Shown here: piece after piece, positions 1 through 10,000 of the stretch
How positions within the stretch are numbered: the stretch's first letter is position 1
Layout: each line of letters begins with the position of its first letter
NCBI GenBank assembly: GCA_028683355.1
Contig: JAQUIZ010000002.1
Span: 1 to 64,000, forward strand
Direction: 5' to 3'
Length of the DNA: 64,000 bases
Origin: Fermentimonas sp.
Lineage (GTDB): Bacteria; Bacteroidota; Bacteroidia; Bacteroidales; Dysgonomonadaceae
The notes under the pieces: generated by a model
Seen by the model: the letters and a program-made list of their open reading frames with translations, nothing else
What the model was told of the DNA's origin: nothing
Database searches by the model: none
Made by a program: the position numbers and the translations under genes

Positions 1-311
1 AATGCCATTACAATGTTAATGACAGATCGCCCGTCAACCGAAATTGTTTGTGGTATCATGCCAACATAACTTACCTGGAGTGTTGAGCTGGAAGGAATAT
101 CAGTCAAGATGAAATTTCCATCGTAATCACTCACTGTTCCGCGACTAGCATCATTGTTAACAATAATTGTGGCACCGATTACCGACTCATTGTTAACATC
201 TTTTACTGTACCACGGATTGTTATGTTTTGAGATAGTAAACTAAATGAAGTTGCTATCATCATAAAGGTCAGGCAAGATCTTGAAAATAATTGTGAAAGT
301 TTTCTTTTCAT
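1..311 (-). CDS. SusC/RagA-family TonB-dependent receptor, N-terminal fragment cut by window edge
   Basis: The minus-strand frame opens with ATG at 311-309 and stays open to base 1, giving 103 codons of a longer gene. The visible protein starts MKRKLSQLF, has a hydrophobic signal peptide ending near SLLSQ, then a carboxypeptidase-D-like beta-sandwich (NITIRGTVKDVNNESVIGAT, then DYDGNF and SYVGM). This is the usual N-terminal extension of SusC glycan importers. It resembles the same region of the divergent susC at 826 but is clearly diverged from it (DYDGNFILTD against DFDGNYELTN). The plug and barrel lie outside the window. The two receptors point away from each other across a 514-bp intergenic region. 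Family assignment is secure; the substrate is unknown. Confidence 0.88.
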   Translation of the reverse strand, partial: MKRKLSQLFSRSCLTFMMIATSFSLLSQNITIRGTVKDVNNESVIGATIIVNNDASRGTVSDYDGNFILTDIPSSSTLQVSYVGMIPQTISVDGRSVINIVMA

Positions 312-429
312 GTTTAATTAATTTAAATAAATGGTTCACATAATGGTTTAATTAGTTTTTTAATAAACGTAGTTTAATGGCTTGTTTTCAGATGTCATAA
401 CAATTTAAGTGTTAATATATATTTAAAAA

Positions 430-437
430 CAAATGTA
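430..437 (-). promoter_or_regulatory. possible Bacteroidota -7 box for the left-edge susC
   Basis: Read on the minus strand, these bases are TACATTTG, matching the Bacteroidota -7 consensus TAnnTTTG. A TGTG (457-460 on the plus strand as CACA) sits 19 bases upstream, where TTTG is expected. Transcription would start near 423, leaving a leader of about 110 bases. The match is by eye in AT-rich DNA and could be chance. Confidence 0.3.
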
Positions 438-553
438 TAATATAATATAATTCTCACACATATATAAATGATATTACAACTGTGATTTTTGATATTTAAA
501 TTAATCCATACGTAATATTTAAAATAAGCAACATTTCAGACGCACTTTGATCG

Positions 554-611
554 TATTATCCTCATTAAAATATGAGGATAATATGAATGTATTATGAAGA
601 GAATATGAGGA
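554..611. promoter_or_regulatory. 12-bp palindrome plus direct repeat in the divergent susC intergenic region
   Basis: TATTATCCTCAT at 554-565 is the exact reverse complement of ATGAGGATAATA at 572-583, with a 6-base spacer. AATATGAGGA at 569-578 recurs exactly at 602-611, 33 bp (about three helical turns) further on. Together these give three copies of a TATGAGGA half-site, one inverted and two direct. The region contains no credible gene, so a regulator-binding site or mRNA hairpin is plausible. The binding protein is unknown. The rest of 312-825 shows no gene. Confidence 0.4.
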
Positions 612-681
612 GATAGCAGCCTTTGTATTGGTAAATTATGCACAAGGTTTGCAAAAGGAAAATAAGCAACTATTATTTTTA

Positions 682-713
682 TGATTACAAAAAAACAATC
701 TAAGCGTCTATAA
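682..713 (+). promoter_or_regulatory. candidate operator site A (TGATTACA-N-GTCT motif) upstream of susC
   Basis: The site reads TGATTACAAAA, 12 further bases, then CGTCTATAA. The first base of CGTCT lies at position 24 of the motif, exactly as in sites B (6022) and C (21758). It sits 112 bp before the susC start at 826. Recurrence of both halves at identical spacing ahead of separate transcription units suggests a binding site for a shared regulator, most simply the hybrid two-component protein encoded at 17384. Confidence 0.5.
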
Positions 714-825
714 GTGTAAATGATGTACTCCATTTTAAAGCTCTTAGAAACCCTATTTCTAAAACTTTATAATGGATATGTATTTAGTATTTAACTAATA
801 ATTTTAAAACTATTATTTTATTGAG

Positions 826-3800
826 ATGAAAAAACTAAGATCTTTTTTACAAAAAGGGGTCCCGTCTGCACTATTGTTGACGTTTTCCTTATGTATTTAT
901 TCACAAAACATTACTGTACGAGGCAGTATTACTGACACTTCCGGTGATCCACTCATCGGAGTTACAGTAAAAATCCAGGGAAGTAGTACAGGAACCATTA
1001 CAGATTTTGATGGCAATTATGAATTGACTAATGTCCTCTCTAACAGTACACTTGAGATTTCTTACGTTGGAATGAACAACCAGGTGATTCAGGTTAACGG
1101 AAGAACTTTAATAAATGTTGTTCTTGAAGAAGACACAGAAACATTAGACGAACTGGTTGTTATTGGTTACGGAACTGTAAAGAAACGTGATCTCACCGGA
1201 GCTGTAACCTCCATGAACAGTGACGATATATTGATTGCTCCCACTAATAATGTGATGGAAGCATTATCCGGAAAAATTCCAGGAATGGATATCGTAAAAT
1301 CTAGTGGAAGAGTTGGTGAAGGAGTAGATATCGTACTCAGGGGGTCACGCTCTATATATGGCGACAACTCGCCATTATTTATTATTGACGGAATTCCGGG
1401 CAACTATAACCAAATCAATACTTCGGACATCGAAAGCGTTGATATACTAAAAGATGCTTCTTCAACCGCTATCTACGGATCTGCCGGTGCAAACGGTGTT
1501 GTAATTATTACCACTAAGAGAGGAAAAGGAGGTAAAACAAGTGTAAGCCTTGATAGTTACTATGGATTCAGCGGTAAGCCTGATTTTTTCCATGGAATGA
1601 TTGGAGATGAATGGGTTAATTATCAAAGAGAAGCTTATAGATATAAAAACGGTCAGTACCCAGCTGACATCTCAACTTTACTGCCGGAGGCAAGTAAATT
1701 ACAAGCGTATAATCAGGGAAAATGGATAGACTGGGTAGATGAAGCTGCAGGTAATACTGCTACAACTCAGCGCACAAATTTATCTATTACCGGGGGTACC
1801 GAAAAAACAAGAGTATATTCTTCTCTATCTTATAGCCGTGACGAAGGATTGTTGGAAAATGAAAATCAAAACAGATATGCTTTTAGGTTTAACGTTGATC
1901 ATGAAATATTTGACTGGCTTAAAACAGGTATAACATCTAATATAAACTACTCTGACAGGAACAATGGTGTAAATAATACATTTACAAGATCTCTTTCAGC
2001 ATTTCCTTTGGGTGACGCATACAATGAAAACGAGAACATAAATCATGAATATGTTTTAAATGAGTACTCACCTCTTGGCGATTTCATTCCTCATCAATAT
2101 AGCAATAACAACAAAAACACCTATGTTAATGTGAATGGTTTTGTTGAATTGAACCCATTCGCCGGAATGAGTATCAGAACAGTATTAAACGGTACATTTA
2201 ATAATGGAAGAATTGGTCAGTTTTGGGGTAACCAGGCTAATGCCAACAGACCATCTTATGCAGGTTCGCCACACGCTTCTATTACAAACAATTATGGAAG
2301 AAGCTATACTTGGGAAAATATATTTTCTTATAATAAAACAATTAACGAAAAGCATGACTTAGGAGCTACTTTTGTTACTTCTTGGAGCAAGAGTCAGAAT
2401 GAATTTAATATGGCAGCCAGTAGCGGACAACAACTGGAGTCATGGTCATACTGGCGTTTAATGTCGGGTACTGCACCACATGTTGAGTCTGGTTTTGAAC
2501 AGACTCAAAAAATGTCTTATGCCGTTCGCTTAAACTATTCATTTCTTGGCAAGTATTTATTTACTTTCTCCAATCGTATGGACGGAGTTTCTTGGCTTTC
2601 TTCGGGTCACAAGTGGGATAGCTTCCCGGCAGCTGCATTGGCATGGCGACTATCTGACGAAGTTTTTATGCAAGACATCAATTGGCTTGACAACCTGAAA
2701 CTAAGAGTTGGATATGGCGTTACCGGAAACTCGGGTGGAATAGGTGCCTATGGTTCAACTACAAATGTTTATGCATATTCAAGTGCCGGAATCTCCATTG
2801 ATGGAAAAGTAGTTCCATTTACTCAATTCACAGGCACTTATGGTAATCCAAGTCTTGGCTGGGAAAAATCTGAGAATATTAACCTTGGCGTTGATTTCGG
2901 AATATTCAGAAACAGAATCAATGGTACTTTAGACTTTTTCACGACCAAAACAACAGGCTTACTCTTCAAGCGTACTATGCCTATCACCGCCGGTATAACC
3001 GGATGGGGAGCTCCTCTCAGCAGCTGGGAAAATATTGCGGAGACCAGCAATAAAGGATTTGAGCTTGCAATCAACACTCGAAATATTGATAACAAAAACT
3101 TCAAATGGAATACAGACCTTTCTTTCACATGGAGTCAGGAGCAGATTGAGTCGCTGCCTACAGGTGATTTAATTAAGGAAGGATTATTTGAAGGTCAGCC
3201 CATTCGTTCGTTCTACAACTATAAGTACGCAGGCATTTGGGGAAGCGACACTCCTGAAGATGTTTTGAATACTTATGGTGTTAAGCCGGGCTGGATTAAA
3301 ATAGAAACAAACGAAAAAGAAGACGACAATGGAGCTCATAAATATAGCGAAGATGATCGTATGATTCTTGGACATTTAAATCCTGATTATATTGTTGGTC
3401 TGAACAATAGCTTTAAGTACAAGGATTTCGATTTATCAGTTTTTGCAATGGCCAGATATGGACAAACCATTGAGAGTGACCTAATAGGATGGTACACTGC
3501 AAAAGAAAGCACTTCTGTCAACCAGCCAAGAGGAATTGACTACTGGACAGTAAACAATCAAAATGCATATTATCCTGTACCGGGCAGTGGTGACGAACAA
3601 AACGTAATGCCTGCTTTGAAATTTCGTGATGGTTCATTCATAAAAGTTAAGAATATAACTTTAGGCTATAGTTTACCAAAAACTGTTTTGCAAAAGACAT
3701 TTCTAGAAAATTGCCGATTATATGTAACAGGTTATAATCCTTATGTATTTGTTAAAGATGCCCAACTTAAAGGAACTGACCCTGAATCTAATGGTTCGGA

Positions 3801-3852
3801 TTCGTTTCCTTTGTACAAACAATTTGTGTTTGGTGTAAATATTAACTTTTAA
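826..3852 (+). CDS. SusC/RagA-family TonB-linked outer-membrane glycan receptor
   Basis: This 1008-residue protein has a signal peptide (about 1-27), a carboxypeptidase-like regulatory domain (about 29-105), a plug domain starting after the ELVVIGYGTVKKRDLTGAV motif (about 110-235), and a long outer-membrane barrel ending in an aromatic residue (VNINF), as expected for insertion by the BAM machinery. SusC proteins import oligosaccharides across the outer membrane with TonB energy, capped by a SusD lipoprotein. The susD partner starts 17 bp downstream. The start is supported by the immediate signal peptide. Candidate operator site A lies upstream. Pectin-derived oligosaccharides are the likely cargo, judged from the neighbouring lyases and glycosidases only. 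Confidence 0.95.
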   Translation: MKKLRSFLQKGVPSALLLTFSLCIYSQNITVRGSITDTSGDPLIGVTVKIQGSSTGTITDFDGNYELTNVLSNSTLEISYVGMNNQVIQVNGRTLINVVLEEDTETLDELVVIGYGTVKKRDLTGAVTSMNSDDILIAPTNNVMEALSGKIPGMDIVKSSGRVGEGVDIVLRGSRSIYGDNSPLFIIDGIPGNYNQINTSDIESVDILKDASSTAIYGSAGANGVVIITTKRGKGGKTSVSLDSYYGFSGKPDFFHGMIGDEWVNYQREAYRYKNGQYPADISTLLPEASKLQAYNQGKWIDWVDEAAGNTATTQRTNLSITGGTEKTRVYSSLSYSRDEGLLENENQNRYAFRFNVDHEIFDWLKTGITSNINYSDRNNGVNNTFTRSLSAFPLGDAYNENENINHEYVLNEYSPLGDFIPHQYSNNNKNTYVNVNGFVELNPFAGMSIRTVLNGTFNNGRIGQFWGNQANANRPSYAGSPHASITNNYGRSYTWENIFSYNKTINEKHDLGATFVTSWSKSQNEFNMAASSGQQLESWSYWRLMSGTAPHVESGFEQTQKMSYAVRLNYSFLGKYLFTFSNRMDGVSWLSSGHKWDSFPAAALAWRLSDEVFMQDINWLDNLKLRVGYGVTGNSGGIGAYGSTTNVYAYSSAGISIDGKVVPFTQFTGTYGNPSLGWEKSENINLGVDFGIFRNRINGTLDFFTTKTTGLLFKRTMPITAGITGWGAPLSSWENIAETSNKGFELAINTRNIDNKNFKWNTDLSFTWSQEQIESLPTGDLIKEGLFEGQPIRSFYNYKYAGIWGSDTPEDVLNTYGVKPGWIKIETNEKEDDNGAHKYSEDDRMILGHLNPDYIVGLNNSFKYKDFDLSVFAMARYGQTIESDLIGWYTAKESTSVNQPRGIDYWTVNNQNAYYPVPGSGDEQNVMPALKFRDGSFIKVKNITLGYSLPKTVLQKTFLENCRLYVTGYNPYVFVKDAQLKGTDPESNGSDSFPLYKQFVFGVNINF

Positions 3853-3869
3853 TTATCAAACTGACTATA

Positions 3870-5705
3870 ATGAAAATAAAAAATATAATACTTGGAGCCG
3901 CTGCTATCATTTCTATGATACAGCTACAATCATGTTCCCTCGACGAAGTTAATCCCGGTGGATTCACAATGGAGGCTATGTCTAACACAGAAGAGGGCTA
4001 TCAGACACTAATCAACCAGTGCTATTTTGCAATGGAAAGATATTTTTACGGAACTGACAACTGGATGACTTTGACAGAAGGTGATACAGATTTATGGACC
4101 TATCAACGCAATAAGTCAACTTCTTGGACTCAGTGGTTTTGGTTTTTTGCGGGAGCTGCGCCAAATACAAGCTACACGAACAACTGGTGGAACGGAACAT
4201 ATGATGGTATCGGATCATGCAATACTGCAATTTTTTATGCAGATAAAGTTCCATTTAAAACTGAGGAAGAGCGCAATGCTAAAGTTGCTGAGGCTCGTTT
4301 TCTGAGAGCGGTTTATTATTTTAATGCAGTAGAACAGTTCGGCGGAGTAACAATTATTACAGAACCGGCTAAATCGGTTAACTTTAATCCTGAAAGAAGT
4401 GATCCTCTTACAGTTTATGAGGAAATCATTATACCTGACCTGCTATTTGCTGTAGAGTGGCTTGAAAAAGGTACTGACGCAACAACAACTACTCCTACAA
4501 AAAAAGCTGCTTTAGGATTTCTGGCAAAAGCTTATTTACAAACAGTACAGTATGACAGCTCAAAAAAATATGCTGCTGACGCTTTGAAATATGCAAAAAT
4601 GTTGATTGACGACGCCGAAGCAGGTGGTGCTAAGTACAATGCATACATGTATCCAAATTATGATGAAGTATTTAAAGAAGAAAATAATTGGAATAACAAG
4701 GAAGCGCTTTGGAAACATCGCTGGTATGCAGGAGATGATGGCCATGGCTCAAGTAATGGTAATTACAGATTGAACAGAAATGATGAATATTTCGGACCAA
4801 ACATTTACCAATTCGGAGCATTCAGCAATAATCAGGAATATCGTATAACCTACGAAGGCAATCCTTCAGGACTTTTTATGCCTACACAACATCTATTAAG
4901 TTTATATGTTCAAAATGACGGAACTCTGGACCCGAGATTTAATGAGGTTTTCACTACTGAATGGAATGCCAATACTCCATATACTTGGGATGAATCGACA
5001 GTTAACAGATTCGACCGTGAGTCAAGCGTGACAGGCTCTCAAATTGCTGCTGGCGAACTGGGACTTAAGTTTATCATGCCTCAGGATCCAAATTACGATG
5101 TTGTATCAGAAGCTAAACTTACATTGCCCTACCTTGTAGTTGACTATAAAGATGTTTACAGTGATGCAGACAAAAAAGTAAAAGCTAATTATTCATATAA
5201 TAATCCTTCAGGAAACTTTACTTCTGATGGATCTTCAGAGAATCCGTTTAATTATTTTTATCCTGCATTAAATAAGCATAACAGCAGCAACTATTTTGTT
5301 GCAAACGCCAGCCGTAGCAGAAACGGTAATCTGAATGCTACTTTTATTATGAGAATGGCAGAGGTTTACCTTATTGCAGCCGAAGCAGATATTTATGCAA
5401 ATGGTGGGAGCAATGCAATGACTTATATTAATAAAGTTAGAACCAGAGCAGGCGCACAACCATTAAGCGGATCTGCAACTATCAGAACTGTTCTTGATGA
5501 GAGAGGACGCGAACTGTGTGGAGAGTATGCAAGGTTTTATGATTTAAAACGTACAGGCATGTTTGATGACAGCAGTTACTTACAGGAAACTCATCCAGAC
5601 CTTGCTGAATTTTTCAAACCTGAGTATGCACTCCGCCCAATTCCAACTGGTTTTATACAAACATTAGAAGGTGGTGGTAGTTATTATCAAAATCCGGGTT
5701 ATTAA
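3870..5705 (+). CDS. SusD/RagB-family surface glycan-binding lipoprotein
   Basis: A 611-residue protein with a lipoprotein signal peptide; the lipobox cysteine is in LQSCSLDE near residue 22. The N-terminal SusD-like region (ARFLRAVYYFNAVEQFGGV, about residues 140-160) and the C-terminal RagB region (MRMAEVYLIAAEADIYANGG, then RGRELCGEYARFYDLKRTGMF) are both typical. SusD proteins sit on the outer leaflet and act as the lid and binding component of the SusC transporter encoded immediately upstream. Length and layout are normal. It ends just before an odd T/G/C homopolymer tract. Ligand not determinable from sequence. Confidence 0.95.
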   Translation: MKIKNIILGAAAIISMIQLQSCSLDEVNPGGFTMEAMSNTEEGYQTLINQCYFAMERYFYGTDNWMTLTEGDTDLWTYQRNKSTSWTQWFWFFAGAAPNTSYTNNWWNGTYDGIGSCNTAIFYADKVPFKTEEERNAKVAEARFLRAVYYFNAVEQFGGVTIITEPAKSVNFNPERSDPLTVYEEIIIPDLLFAVEWLEKGTDATTTTPTKKAALGFLAKAYLQTVQYDSSKKYAADALKYAKMLIDDAEAGGAKYNAYMYPNYDEVFKEENNWNNKEALWKHRWYAGDDGHGSSNGNYRLNRNDEYFGPNIYQFGAFSNNQEYRITYEGNPSGLFMPTQHLLSLYVQNDGTLDPRFNEVFTTEWNANTPYTWDESTVNRFDRESSVTGSQIAAGELGLKFIMPQDPNYDVVSEAKLTLPYLVVDYKDVYSDADKKVKANYSYNNPSGNFTSDGSSENPFNYFYPALNKHNSSNYFVANASRSRNGNLNATFIMRMAEVYLIAAEADIYANGGSNAMTYINKVRTRAGAQPLSGSATIRTVLDERGRELCGEYARFYDLKRTGMFDDSSYLQETHPDLAEFFKPEYALRPIPTGFIQTLEGGGSYYQNPGY

Positions 5706-6094
5706 AATACAAAAGCTATGGATACCATTTTTTTTTTGGGGGGGGGACCCCCCCCTACTTCTCTTTCAAAGGCGTGTTATAGGCTCTTGTTTCGCACGGC
5801 TTTGTTTAATTATCAATTATTCGTAACGTTATCCTAAATTATCAAAATAGTTAAAATACTTAGTAATTAACTCAACAGGATGACGAAATTATCACATCCA
5901 CAAATATTAAAATAAAAATTAACAAAGTGACAATAAAGTCCGAAACTTCGTTACTACAATACCATAAAACATTTATTAAATCAGTCATTGAATAAATTAA
6001 AAACTGAAAAAAGAATCTAAGTGATTACAAAAAAACGACCTGTCCGTCTTAATGTTTAGAGAAAGAAAAAATATTATTAAATCAATTTAAATAA
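5706..6094. other. intergenic stretch with a T10-G9-A-C8 homopolymer block
   Basis: No convincing gene lies here. Right after the susD stop come ten T (5728-5737), nine G (5738-5746), one A and eight C (5748-5755). The G and C runs are mutually complementary with almost no loop, and such runs are striking in this AT-rich sequence. Read on the minus strand the order is a G/C hairpin followed by A10, so it is not a standard terminator for the plus-strand genes. It may be a phase-variable tract, a relic, or an assembly artefact. The distal part (6022 onward) holds candidate operator site B. Confidence 0.5.
6022..6053 (+). promoter_or_regulatory. candidate operator site B (TGATTACA-N-GTCT motif) upstream of the second susC operon
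   Basis: The bases read TGATTACAAAA, 12 further bases, CGTCTTAA, with CGTCT at motif position 24 as in sites A and C. The first fifteen bases are identical to site A. The site lies 41 bp before the 6095 ATG and 80 bp before the preferred start at 6134 of the isomerase-like gene that leads the second susC/susD operon. Confidence 0.5.
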
Positions 6095-6133
6095 ATGATA
6101 AAAGAACACAGTATTGGATTTTATTATTGTAAA

Positions 6134-7039
6134 ATGAAATATACCATAATAATTTTAACAATATCTTTATTCCTACCATTAGTAATAAGCTGTAAACAAA
6201 AAACAGAATCTGAGAAATCAGTTGCTAAAGAACAATATAAAATAGGAGTCTGCGATTGGATGATTTTGAAACGACAAAAAATTGGTTCTTTCGAATTGTC
6301 AAGAGAACTGGGAGCGGACGGTGTTGAGATTGATATGGGTGGACTCGGCAGTAGAGAACTTTTTGACAACAAATTAAGAGATCCTCACTTTATACAGATG
6401 TTCAAGGACGAAGCAGAAAAATATGATTTAGAAATACCCTCAATTGCCATGTCAGCCTTTTACGGACAGTCATTAGTTGACAGAGAAAATTACATTGATT
6501 TGATAGATGAATGTATCAATACAATGCAAAACATGGGTGTAAAAACTGCTTTTTTGCCTCTTGGTGTACAGGGTGATCTGCAGAAAAAACCGGAAATCAG
6601 GACTGAAATGGTCAGAAGATTAAAAGTAGCAGGAGATATGGCAGAAGAAGCCGGAGTTGTTATAGGCATTGAAACTTCACTTGACGCAGCTTCCGAGATA
6701 GAATTACTGGAGGAAATAAATTCTCCGGCTATTAAGATATATTATAATTTTCAAAATCCACTCGAAGCAGGGAGAGATATTTACTCTGAACTTAAATTGT
6801 TGGGGAAAGACAGAATTTGTCAGATACATTGCACTGATACTGATGAAGTAACCTTACCTTACAATGAGAGACTTGACATGAATAAAATAAAAAACGTGTT
6901 GGATGAAATGGGATGGAGCGGTTGGTTGATTGTAGAAAGATCAAGAGATAAAAACGAACCATCTAATGTAAAGAAAAATTTCGGTACTAATATCAAATAC
7001 TTAAAAGGCATATTTGAGCAAGAATCAAATGATTACTAA
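6134..7039 (+). CDS. secreted sugar isomerase/epimerase-like TIM-barrel lipoprotein
   Basis: An upstream in-frame ATG at 6095 exists, but the one at 6134 (MKYTIIILTISL) gives a clean lipoprotein signal peptide with lipobox LVISC, so 6134 is preferred (301 residues). The mature part resembles the xylose-isomerase-like/AP-endonuclease-2 TIM barrel: LGADGVEIDMGGLG, then FLPLGVQGD, AEEAGVVIGIETS and CQIHCTDTDE, ending in a WSGWLIVERS strand. Acidic and histidine residues on these strands (E in GIET, H in QIHC, E in VERS) fit the metal site of the family. These enzymes usually isomerise sugars or polyols in the cytoplasm, so a lipidated one is unusual. It is 11 bp ahead of the second susC. Exact reaction unknown. 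Confidence 0.75.
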   Translation: MKYTIIILTISLFLPLVISCKQKTESEKSVAKEQYKIGVCDWMILKRQKIGSFELSRELGADGVEIDMGGLGSRELFDNKLRDPHFIQMFKDEAEKYDLEIPSIAMSAFYGQSLVDRENYIDLIDECINTMQNMGVKTAFLPLGVQGDLQKKPEIRTEMVRRLKVAGDMAEEAGVVIGIETSLDAASEIELLEEINSPAIKIYYNFQNPLEAGRDIYSELKLLGKDRICQIHCTDTDEVTLPYNERLDMNKIKNVLDEMGWSGWLIVERSRDKNEPSNVKKNFGTNIKYLKGIFEQESNDY

Positions 7040-7050
7040 TTTTTTTATCT

Positions 7051-10000
7051 ATGAATTACAAACTAATGAAAATGAAATTAATTTTTTCACTAAATGTACT
7101 AAAGACTATATGTATATTTAGTTTACTTTTCTGGTGTATGCCATTTGCTTTTCAAGTGCATGCGTCAGGAAAAGTTGAGAACTTGAGAAATGTCGAACAG
7201 GACATGACTGTACAAGGTAAAGTGATTGATGAGAATGGAGATGCTGTAATTGGCGCTTCCATACTTGTTGTAAGAACAGGAGGAGGAACTATTACCGACA
7301 TCGATGGTAATTTCTCGTTATCCGTTAGAAAAGGGGATGAGTTGAGACTCTCTTATGTAGGTTATCAAACAATGCAAGTTGTAGTGACCTCAAATGTTAT
7401 GAATATTCAGCTAGTGCCAAGCTCGGAAACGCTTGATGAAGTAATCGTAGTTGGTTATGGTACCCAACGGGTAAGAGACTTAACGGGAGCGGCTACAAAC
7501 GTAAATATGGATGAAATAGCTGAACTACCTGGCACTTCAATTATAGACGCACTGGCAGGACAAGTAATAGGATTAAACGTTTCTCAGAGTAGTGGTCGCC
7601 CTGGAGCAACCGGATCATTCCGAGTACGCCAGCCTATGAGCTTTGATGGTAACTCGTCATTCAATCAGCCACTTATTGTAATTGATGATGTAGTTCAGGT
7701 GGATGAAAATGGTGAACCAAGTATGACGGCTTTTAACATGTTGAACCATTCAGATATTGAAAGTATGACAGTGCTGAAAGATGCTTCTGCTGCTGTTTAC
7801 GGATCAAGAGCATCAGCTGGTGTTATTTTGGTTAAAACAAAAAGAGGTTCGGTAGGAACACCAAAAATTTCATATTCAGCAAAACTTGATTTTGCTGATG
7901 CGATAAGCCATATCAAAACGATGAATGCTTATGAAACAGGTGTTTTCACAAATCGCATGTTCAGACAGCATGATATGATGAATGGGAATACAAATAATTC
8001 TGCTTTCATGTATTCGCAAAGTGAACTTAATGCCATGAAAAATCTGAATTATGATTGGTTAGGTGAAGCATGGAATCCTTCTCTATCACAACGTCACTCA
8101 TTAACAGTTGACGGTGGTACTGACAAAGTAACATATTTTGCCGGAATGAACTATCAGAATCAGGAAACCAACTTAGGAAATGTTCAGGATTATGATAAAT
8201 GGACTTTCCGTACAGGAGGTGATATTAATGTTATGGCAGGTTTAAAATTATCTGCATCTATCTCAGGTTATAATACAAAGCAGACCGGAAATAATGCACA
8301 GGCTAGGATTTCAGCTGGTCCTTGGGGAAGTCAGAGCCCCTCACAGGATTATCCAATGTTACGCCATATGCCGGGCTTTATTCCAATAGAGGTTGAACTG
8401 ACAGATCCTACAACTAATCAATTGAGAAATTTCTACACTTCACCTTGGGTTGGTCCACGTTATGTGAATACATCTACCGACTCAAACGTGGGTAGTGGAT
8501 TTCCTGTTTGGAACTTTTTTGCAAATGAAGCATCCAACTCCAGAAGTTTTACTGAACAAAATGGATTTAATGCAAACTTCTCTCTTACCTATGTAGTGCC
8601 TTTTATAAAGGGGTTATCAGTTAGAGGAACATATGCGGTTAGTCACGGTAATACATTTAATAATAATGTAGGCGATTATTATATGCTTGCAAGAGCAGGT
8701 AATACCGATAAAGATAACATGCACCTGATTGGTGATCATACAGTTTGGAATTTTATTAATTATGGAGATCCAAACGGAACAGATATCAGTAAAAAACCAT
8801 CAATAACTTTTGGTAAGAGTACAGTAAAATCTGAACAGATTAACTTCATGTTGATGTATAACGGTACTTTTGGAAAACATGATGTATCTGCTACAGGAGT
8901 TGTTGAACGTGGCGAAGCTGAAGGACACGATGAGCAGCAGTTTTATCGCGGACCGGGTAGATCTTACAACGGTGTAAGTGCTACAGCAGGGACATTAAGT
9001 ACAAATGCGAATGAGACATATTTCAGAAGATACGAAAGTGGCTCTTTATCTTATGTAGGTCGAGCAAACTATAAATATGATGACCGTTATCTGTTTCAGT
9101 TTGTTATTCGTGCAGATGCTTCGACTAAATTCGCTCCCGAAAATTACTGGGGAACCTTCCCTACTGCGTCTCTTGGCTGGGTAATTTCGGAGGAAAGTTT
9201 CTTTAAGAACAGCAAAATGTCTGACGTTTTCGATTTCTTGAAACTAAGATATAGTGCTGGTAAAACAGGAAAAGACAACGTAGCTGCTTGGAGCTGGTTA
9301 CAATTATATAATATTAACCCTACAGGTGGACTTGGATTTGGTACTATAGGCGGTCAGCCTTCTATGGGTGCAAATATAAGCGGTACTGCAAACAGGGATA
9401 TCAAATGGGATACTACTATAAAACAGAACGTTGGACTTGACCTTAATATACTACAGAGCCGTTTAGCTTTAACTACCGATTTTTATTACGACAAAACTAC
9501 AGACCTAATCATGCTTATTGCTGATGAGGAAGAACCAATTTACATTGGTGCAAAATTACCTCCTATAAATTATGGAAAAAAAGATGCATGGGGATGGGAG
9601 TTTTCTTTAAGATGGAACGATCAAATCAGACAGTCGCTCCTTCCTTCTTGGGGTCCTATTAAATATTCTGTTGGTGTAGATTATAGCATTAACTGGAATA
9701 AAACAGTGCTTGGGCAACAACCAACTTTTGATTACCCGGCGTATGTTAACGAACAAGGTAGTTGGACAGGATATCGTGGACCAGATAACTCATGGGGTTT
9801 TAGAACCTGGAAAAACACCAGCGGTGGTGACGGAATTTTACGTAACCAAGAGGATATCGACAAATACTGGGCATATCTTTCTGACCTTGCAACTGCTGCA
9901 GGAACAACTCCCAGTTATCTTGGCATAACTTCAAAAGAAAAAATGTACCCTGGTATGCTTGCATATGAAGATATTGCGGGTGACCTTGATGATGCAAACA

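Noticed and set aside
536..733. 65-residue minus-strand reading frame in the divergent susC intergenic region
   Set aside because: Low-complexity hydrophobic translation with no family features; it overlaps the palindrome and candidate operator A, so regulatory DNA is the better explanation.
5706..6094. Insertion-sequence remnant around the G/C tract
   Set aside because: No transposase fragment, terminal inverted repeat or target duplication could be recognised.
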